Under the pieces are notes generated by a model. The model was not told the DNA's origin, made no database searches, and saw only the letters and a list, made by a program, of their open reading frames with translations. 64,000 bases of DNA from Sulfuriferula thiophila. GTDB lineage: Bacteria > Pseudomonadota > Gammaproteobacteria > Burkholderiales > Sulfuriferulaceae. The translations under genes were made by a program, and so were the position numbers. Position 1 is the first letter of the stretch. Each line of letters starts with the position of its first letter. This document shows, piece by piece, positions 58,986 through 64,000 of the stretch. The DNA is taken from NCBI RefSeq assembly GCF_003864975.1, contig NZ_BHGL01000007.1, forward strand, positions 382,359 to 446,358, read 5' to 3'.

Positions 58986-60728
58986 ATGTTGACTTCGTAT
59001 ATAGACATCAAATCCCATCTGACAGCGCTGTTTACGCAAGCAGTGAATCAAGTAGCGGCGGAAACAACGGACATCGCGATTGAAATGGAACGACCGCGCG
59101 ATGCGGCACATGGCGATTATGCCTGTAGCGTGGCCATGAAACTGGCGAAAGCATTGCGACGCAACCCGCGCGAATTAGCAGTGTTGATCCAGGCAGCGTT
59201 ACCCGCATCGGATCTGGTGGAAAAAACCGAAATCGCAGGCGCCGGCTTTATTAACGTGTTCCTGCAGGCTAAAGCACACCAGCAAGTCGTACCGCATATT
59301 CTGCAACTCGGCGCGCAGTATGGTTGCAGCCAGCTGGGTGCAGGCAAAAAGGTGCAGGTCGAGTTCGTTTCTGCCAACCCTACCGGCCCGCTGCACGTAG
59401 GTCATGGTCGCGGCGCAGCCTATGGCGCGAGTCTGGCGAATGTACTGGCCGCCGCAGGCTATACCGTCGCGCGCGAGTATTATGTCAATGATGCCGGACG
59501 GCAAATGGACATCCTCGCCATCTCTACCTGGATACGCTATCTGGCGCTGTGCGGCGAAAGCGTGACTTTCCCGGCCAACGCCTATCAGGGTGATTACGTC
59601 ACCGCCATGGCGCAAACCATATTTGAACTGCATGCGGACCGCTATCAACGCCCAGCGGCAAGTGTAATCGCGCAGGTACCTGATTTTGAAAAGGAACCCG
59701 ACGCTCATCTGGACCGGCTGATTGCCAACGCCAAGGAGTTGCTCGGCGCAGACTATCATTACATACATGATTTCGTCCTCACCGAGCAGTTGGGCGATGG
59801 CCGCAACGACCTGCATGAATTCGGCGTTGAATTCGACGAATGGTTTTCCGAGCAGTCACTGTACGATTCCGGCGTGGTGCAGCGCACCATTGCCCAGATG
59901 GAAGAAAATGGCCACATCTACACCCAGAACGGCGCCAAATGGTTCCGTTCCACCCATTTCGGCGACGAAAAAGACCGTGTCGTGCTGCGCGAAAATGGCC
60001 AATACACTTATTTCGCCTCGGATATCGCCTACCACATCAACAAGCTGGAGCGTGGCTTTGACTGGATGATAGACGTATGGGGTGCCGATCACCACGGCTA
60101 CATTCCGCGCGTCAAAGGCGCACTGCAGGCACTCAACCTCGACCCGGATAAACTCACCGTGGCACTGGTGCAATTTGCCGTACTGTACCGCGATGGCGTA
60201 AAAGCCTCCATGTCCACCCGCTCCGGCGAATACGTTACCTTGCGTGATTTGCGCCACGATGTCGGCAATGATGCAGCGCGCTTCTTTTATGTGCTGCGCA
60301 AGTCCGACCAGCATCTGGATTTCGATCTGGATCTGGCAAAATCACAAACTAGCGACAATCCGGTGTACTACATCCAATACGCCCACGCCCGCATCTGCAG
60401 CGTGCTGGCACAATGGGGTGGCGACACCGCAGCCTTGGCTGACATGGATTGCAGCGTGCTGACCAGTCGTTACGAACTGGATCTGCTGCAATGCCTGGCA
60501 GAATATCCGGGCGTGATCGAAATGGCAGCACGCGATCTGGCACCCCACGTAATTGCGTACGCACTGAAAGACACTGCGGCTGCCCTGCATACCTATTACA
60601 ATGCCGAACAGTTTCTGGTAGAAGATACAACCATACGCCATGCGCGCCTGGCGTTGATTACAGCAACTCGCGAAGTTCTCCGTAGCGGCTTAACTCTGCT
60701 GGGCGTTTCCAGCCCGGCGCAAATGTAG
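58986..60728 (+). CDS. argS: Arginyl-tRNA synthetase
   Basis: The class I synthetase (580 residues) has an N-terminal Add1 domain, the HIGH-type motif in NPTGPLHVGHGRGAA (about 130), a KMSKS-like KASMSTRSG, and the DALR anticodon-binding domain at the C-terminus. Length and motifs are standard. It is followed at 9 bases by the SPOR-domain gene and then dsbA, likely one operon. Confidence 0.97.
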   Translation: MLTSYIDIKSHLTALFTQAVNQVAAETTDIAIEMERPRDAAHGDYACSVAMKLAKALRRNPRELAVLIQAALPASDLVEKTEIAGAGFINVFLQAKAHQQVVPHILQLGAQYGCSQLGAGKKVQVEFVSANPTGPLHVGHGRGAAYGASLANVLAAAGYTVAREYYVNDAGRQMDILAISTWIRYLALCGESVTFPANAYQGDYVTAMAQTIFELHADRYQRPAASVIAQVPDFEKEPDAHLDRLIANAKELLGADYHYIHDFVLTEQLGDGRNDLHEFGVEFDEWFSEQSLYDSGVVQRTIAQMEENGHIYTQNGAKWFRSTHFGDEKDRVVLRENGQYTYFASDIAYHINKLERGFDWMIDVWGADHHGYIPRVKGALQALNLDPDKLTVALVQFAVLYRDGVKASMSTRSGEYVTLRDLRHDVGNDAARFFYVLRKSDQHLDFDLDLAKSQTSDNPVYYIQYAHARICSVLAQWGGDTAALADMDCSVLTSRYELDLLQCLAEYPGVIEMAARDLAPHVIAYALKDTAAALHTYYNAEQFLVEDTTIRHARLALITATREVLRSGLTLLGVSSPAQM

Positions 60729-60737
60729 GAGATCAGT

Positions 60738-61340
60738 ATGGCACGCGATTATAAATCTCGTCCGTCCGAGAAGAAAAAAGGCAGTTCCGTCTGGCCAGGG
60801 ATCATGATTGGCCTGCTGGTAGGATTGCTGGCCGCAGCAGCTATCGCCATCTGGGTAGGCCGTAGCAATCCGTTTGCAGAGCGGGAAGCGGGCAGCGACA
60901 AGCCGGCAGCAGAACACGGCAAAACCGACAAAACCAATAAGCAGATAGTCGATCCGCTGGCCAAGGCGACTGCCGACGCTGACAAGCCGCGTTTCGATTT
61001 CTATAAAATACTGCCGGGTAAGGAAACCGCGGCCACCGACCAGGGCGTCAAACAGGATCAACCAGCCAAACCAGAGGAGCAATATTTCCTGCAAGCGGGT
61101 GCGTTCCCCAACCCTGAAGACGCGGACAATCTCAAAGCGCGCCTGGCATTAATGGGATTTGAAGCAGCTATCCAGACGGTGGACATCCCGGGCAAAGGCA
61201 CATGGCACCGTGTCCGCCTCGGCCCTTACAAGATCGACGAGGCTAACAAAACCCGCGACAGCCTGGCACAAAACAAAATTGATGCCAGCCTGGTTAAAAT
61301 CAAGAACCAAAACGACGGCACGCAATCAAAATCCAATTAA
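60738..61340 (+). CDS. SPOR-domain membrane protein
   Basis: The 200-residue protein has a short cytoplasmic N-terminus, one membrane helix (IMIGLLVGLLAAAAIAIWVG), a Lys/Ala-rich linker, and a C-terminal SPOR domain (about 115-190: YFLQAGAFPNPEDADNLKA, WHRVRLGPY) that binds denuded septal peptidoglycan. It is FtsN-like. TAGGAG precedes the ATG. Confidence 0.9.
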   Translation: MARDYKSRPSEKKKGSSVWPGIMIGLLVGLLAAAAIAIWVGRSNPFAEREAGSDKPAAEHGKTDKTNKQIVDPLAKATADADKPRFDFYKILPGKETAATDQGVKQDQPAKPEEQYFLQAGAFPNPEDADNLKARLALMGFEAAIQTVDIPGKGTWHRVRLGPYKIDEANKTRDSLAQNKIDASLVKIKNQNDGTQSKSN

Positions 61341-61358
61341 CACCAGGAGAGATCAACA

Positions 61359-62012
61359 ATGATACGTATGCGTAATGTAGTCATGGCTTGCAGCATGTTG
61401 CTGGCAACCTTGTTACCGATGACAGCCGCTCATGCGGCGCTGACAGAAGGTTTTGATTATCAAATACTCAGCCCGGAGATGGGTACGGATAGCGGCAAAA
61501 AAATCGAAGTCGCCGAATTCTTCTGGTATCGCTGCCCGCATTGCTACCATCTTGAACCCGGGCTCAACGCCTGGTTGAAGAAGGCACCTAAAGACGTCGC
61601 CATACGCCGCATACCGGCTGTATTGAATGACTCGTGGGCGCAACTGGCCAAGGCTTATTACAGCATGGAAGCATTGGGCGTTGTCAATAAATATCACGAC
61701 GCCTTATTCAATGCGATTCATGTAGACGGACTGGACGTCAGCAAGGACGCCGTATTATTCGACTGGGCAGCCAAAGTCGGCATGAACCGCCAGGCCTTCA
61801 TCGCGGCTTATCAGTCATTTGCCGTGCAAAGCAAGGTGTTACGTGCCAACCAACTGACCCGCGACTCCAAAATCGCCGGCGTGCCGTCTTTTATCGTCGA
61901 TGGCAAATATGTAACCTCTGAAACCATGACCGGCAGCGAAGAAGCCTTATTCAAAACGCTGGATGCGCTCATCATCAAAGCGCGCAAAGAACATCAACAC
62001 AAAACCAGATAA
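61359..62012 (+). CDS. dsbA: Periplasmic thiol:disulfide oxidoreductase DsbA
   Basis: The 217-residue protein has a signal peptide (about 1-27), the active CPHC (Cys59, Cys62) in a WYRCPHCYH setting, a helical insertion and the cis-Pro in GVPSF. It introduces disulfide bonds into periplasmic proteins. It lies 18 bases after the SPOR gene with GGAGAG before the ATG. Confidence 0.93.
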   Translation: MIRMRNVVMACSMLLATLLPMTAAHAALTEGFDYQILSPEMGTDSGKKIEVAEFFWYRCPHCYHLEPGLNAWLKKAPKDVAIRRIPAVLNDSWAQLAKAYYSMEALGVVNKYHDALFNAIHVDGLDVSKDAVLFDWAAKVGMNRQAFIAAYQSFAVQSKVLRANQLTRDSKIAGVPSFIVDGKYVTSETMTGSEEALFKTLDALIIKARKEHQHKTR

Positions 62013-62016
62013 ACCG

Positions 62017-62781
62017 TTGCCATTACGCGTCTTCATTACCGGCGCATCAAGCGGGCTAGGCGCAGCGCTAGCCCGCCATTATGCCGCGCAAGGCGCTATT
62101 CTTGGCCTGGCGGCACGCCGCCAGGAGCAGCTGGTCGCACTGTGCGCCACACTGCCCGATGCGCAACCCTACCCGCTGGATGTGTGTGATAGTGCGGCCA
62201 TGCAGGTGGCAGCAGCGGATTTCATTGCCCGCGCAGGCGTACCGGATGTGGTGATTGCCGCAGCCGGCATCAGCGTCGGCACCCTGACTGAATATGCCGA
62301 CGATCTGGCAGTCTTCCAGGCGGTAATGAATACCAATGTGCTTGGCACGGTAACCACCTTTCAACCCTTCCTCCTGCCTATGCGTACTGCGGGATCAGGC
62401 GCACTGGTGGGGATAGGCAGTGTCGCCGGCATACGCGGCTTGCCGGGTGGCAGCGCCTACTCCGCTTCAAAATCTGCATTAATCACTTATCTGGAGTCGC
62501 TACGCGTCGAACTCAACGGCAGCGGCGTACAAGTCACCACTATCAATCCCGGCTACATCACCACCCCGATGACCGCAGTCAACCCGTACCGCATGCCGTT
62601 CATTATGAGCGCCGAGCAGGCTGCCGCCAAAATCGCCCGCATTATCGGCAAACGCCGCACGTATGCAACTATCCCCTGGCAAATGGCCATTGTCGCAAAA
62701 TTACTGCGCGCACTGCCGCGCCCCTTGTATGATCGCCTGTTCGCACGCGCACCCCGTAAGCCCCGGCAATTGCCACTGTGA
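62017..62781 (+). CDS. Short-chain dehydrogenase/reductase
   Basis: The protein (about 254 residues) is a classical SDR with TGASSGLGAA for the cofactor, NVLGTVTTF, Ser in GIGSVAG, and the catalytic YSASK. A TTG at 62017, four bases after the dsbA stop, would give the usual MPLRVFITG start; an in-frame ATG at 61963 lies inside dsbA and would add 18 unlikely residues. The substrate is unknown. Confidence 0.85.
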   Translation: MPLRVFITGASSGLGAALARHYAAQGAILGLAARRQEQLVALCATLPDAQPYPLDVCDSAAMQVAAADFIARAGVPDVVIAAAGISVGTLTEYADDLAVFQAVMNTNVLGTVTTFQPFLLPMRTAGSGALVGIGSVAGIRGLPGGSAYSASKSALITYLESLRVELNGSGVQVTTINPGYITTPMTAVNPYRMPFIMSAEQAAAKIARIIGKRRTYATIPWQMAIVAKLLRALPRPLYDRLFARAPRKPRQLPL

Positions 62782-62855
62782 CACGCTGCTGAACTTTGCC
62801 TCAAAGCATCTCGCCCAACCTCGATTTCTAGGTTAAACTGTTGAAATAAAATCAC

Positions 62856-63005
62856 TATAAGAGACCTTTGCACGATGTAGCGAGCGCAGTTCAGATGAGG
62901 CGGAAATAAGCGAAAAAGCGGAGTGTACAACTAGTACATGAGCATTTTGAGCTGATTTTCAACGAAATATGAACAAGCGCAGTAATCGTGCAAAGGTCTC
63001 TATAA
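62856..63005. mobile_element. 140-bp MITE with 16-bp terminal inverted repeats and TATAA target duplication
   Basis: The element 62861-63000 has perfect 16-bp inverted ends (GAGACCTTTGCACGAT at 62861-62876 and its complement at 62985-63000). Each side has a TATAA direct repeat (62856-62860 and 63001-63005). The GAGACCTTTGCA end is like the ends of some IS5-group transposons. It holds no gene, so it needs a transposase from elsewhere. It lies 26 bases before a response-regulator gene. Confidence 0.88.
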
Positions 63006-63026
63006 AAACATTTGTTAGGAATCGCC

Positions 63027-63644
63027 ATGAACATTGCCATAGTATTGATTGATGACCACCCGCTCACCCGGCTAGGCACTGCGCGACTCATCGAGCATAC
63101 AGAAGGACTGCAGGTAATCGAGCAATGTGCAGACATAGCCGCAGTTCGTGCATGGCTAAGTCGTGGCGGTCGTGCTGATATTGCACTACTGGATCGCAGC
63201 TTGCCGGATGGCGATGGCCTGAGTTTAATCGCCGAGCTGAAACATGCCGGCATCCGCACCATCATGTTTACCAGCGCCAGCTCCGATGAAGATATCAGCG
63301 AAGCGATCACTAACGGGGTTGATGGCTACCTGCTCAAAACCACTGAGCCCGACCAACTGGTGCATGCCATCCAGTCTGTCGCACAAGGTAATAGCATGTT
63401 GCCGACTCACATCATGCAAAAGCTGGCACGCGGCGAATTGAAACAGGACGTGTTCAACACCTTGTCGCCTCGCGAACGTGAAATTGTTGAACTGGTGGCG
63501 CAAGGATTACCCAACAAAACCATTAGCGTGCGTTTGAACCTGTCGGAAAATACCGTGCGTAATCACCTGTCCAACATCATGGACAAACTGGGCATGAAAA
63601 ACCGCGTGCAAGTTGCGACCATGGCATTAAAGCATGCCAAGTAA
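63027..63644 (+). CDS. NarL/FixJ-family response regulator
   Basis: The protein (about 205 residues) has a receiver with IVLIDDHPLTRLG, Asp56 in ALLDRSLPDGDG and Lys in GYLLKTTEP. A LuxR-type helix-turn-helix follows (LSPREREIVELVAQGLPNK, ENTVRNHLSNIMDKLG). TTAGGA precedes the ATG at 63027. No sensor kinase is near. The MITE just upstream may supply or cut its promoter. Confidence 0.9.
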   Translation: MNIAIVLIDDHPLTRLGTARLIEHTEGLQVIEQCADIAAVRAWLSRGGRADIALLDRSLPDGDGLSLIAELKHAGIRTIMFTSASSDEDISEAITNGVDGYLLKTTEPDQLVHAIQSVAQGNSMLPTHIMQKLARGELKQDVFNTLSPREREIVELVAQGLPNKTISVRLNLSENTVRNHLSNIMDKLGMKNRVQVATMALKHAK

Positions 63645-63669
63645 GCCACTCGCTTAAACCAAATCAAAC

Positions 63670-64000
63670 TTAAGTCGCGCTTGCACCCTGCGCCAACAAA
63701 AACTGCTTGAACGCCTGCGCTACTGCCGACAACCGCTTGTCGCGGCGATGCACGACAAACCAGTGCCGGCGTATAGGAAAATCCACCACATCCAGTACCG
63801 CGACACGCCCTGCCTGCAATTCCAATGACACGGTATGCAGCGACACCACTGCCAGCCCCATGCCCGCCTGTACCGCTTGTTTGATTGCCTCATTGGTATT
63901 CATCACCAGACCAGTACGAGTCAATACGCCATGACGCTGAAAAAAACGTTCGGACGCGCTGCGCGTACCCGAACCTTCTTCTCGCACGATCAAAGCCTCC
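63670..64000 (-). CDS. LysR-family regulator, CbbR-like, truncated by the window edge
   Basis: Only the C-terminal 110 residues of the substrate-binding domain are in the window. The block VREEGSGTR and the NTNEAIKQAVQAGMGLAVVS region are typical of CbbR, the activator of RuBisCO operons. The 5' end is past 64000. If it is CbbR, Calvin-cycle genes should be next to it. Confidence 0.75.
   Translation of the reverse strand, partial: EALIVREEGSGTRSASERFFQRHGVLTRTGLVMNTNEAIKQAVQAGMGLAVVSLHTVSLELQAGRVAVLDVVDFPIRRHWFVVHRRDKRLSAVAQAFKQFLLAQGASAT

Noticed and set aside
62891-63310. Minus-strand frame over the MITE and response-regulator start
   Set aside because: It crosses the MITE ends and the intact regulator gene and has Ser/Arg-rich shadow composition.

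Overview
The window looks like chromosomal DNA of a betaproteobacterium, most likely a sulfur-oxidising or otherwise autotrophic member of the Nitrosomonadales (Sulfuriferula/Sulfuricella/Thiobacillus type). This is inferred from the gene families (rpsF-priB-rpsR-rplI order, algZR next to argH, SAH riboswitches, a CbbR-like LysR regulator at the right edge, rhodanese and cyanase genes). No rRNA, tRNA, CRISPR array, prophage or complete insertion sequence was seen.

Layout. 0.1-2.6 kb: exported proteins (thioredoxin-fold, Lys/Arg/Glu-rich repeat protein, outer-membrane barrel). 2.6-11.4 kb: a sigma-54-type regulatory island. A GAF-AAA+-Fis activator lies between two operons that both start with convincing -24/-12 promoters. 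One is OsmC / acyl-CoA dehydrogenase-like flavoprotein / DUF302 / rubredoxin on the minus strand; the other is rhodanese / cynABD-type transporter / cyanase on the plus strand. A similar ATTGT...ACAAT palindrome lies about 115 bp upstream of each predicted start site. 11.4-18.6 kb: AlgZ/AlgR-like two-component pair, argH, YgjP-like metalloprotease, PIN/RHH toxin-antitoxin pair, a bicupin, an FAD oxidoreductase.

18.6-27.4 kb: a type I restriction-modification island in the order hsdM-hsdS-[AbiJ/HEPN-like]-[25-residue ORF]-[GHKL ATPase]-[STAS-like DUF4325]-[PIN]-hsdR. The inserted ATPase/STAS/PIN genes look like a partner-switch pair feeding a nuclease and are the best candidate here for an undescribed defence module.

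27.4-30.9 kb: RbgA/YlqF GTPase, metF and ahcY, with an SAH riboswitch in front of ahcY. 30.9-46.5 kb: a chemosensory cluster on the minus strand (Hpt-pseudoreceiver, CheW, CheR-TPR, ParA-like ATPase, CheW, globin-coupled MCP, membrane MCP, CheA-REC, CheB, CheY-like, REC-REC-PAS, REC remnant, Hpt-REC-REC-GGDEF). It has no flagellar or pilus genes and ends in a diguanylate cyclase, so its output may be c-di-GMP; one member is a decayed hybrid histidine kinase. 46.7-48.0 kb: metK, with a second SAH riboswitch and promoter paralogous to the ahcY leader.

48.2-64 kb: housekeeping genes (two LpxL-type acyltransferases, dapF, DUF484, xerC; rplI, rpsR, priB, rpsF; DUF455, PAP2 and glycosyltransferase; priA; argS-SPOR-dsbA-SDR), then a 140-bp MITE with TATAA target duplications, a NarL-type response regulator and a truncated cbbR-like gene.

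The methyl-cycle genes (metK, ahcY, metF) appear co-regulated by SAH through the two related riboswitches, and the cyanate and sulfur-related genes appear co-regulated through sigma-54. All functions are read from sequence motifs by eye; no database search was run.
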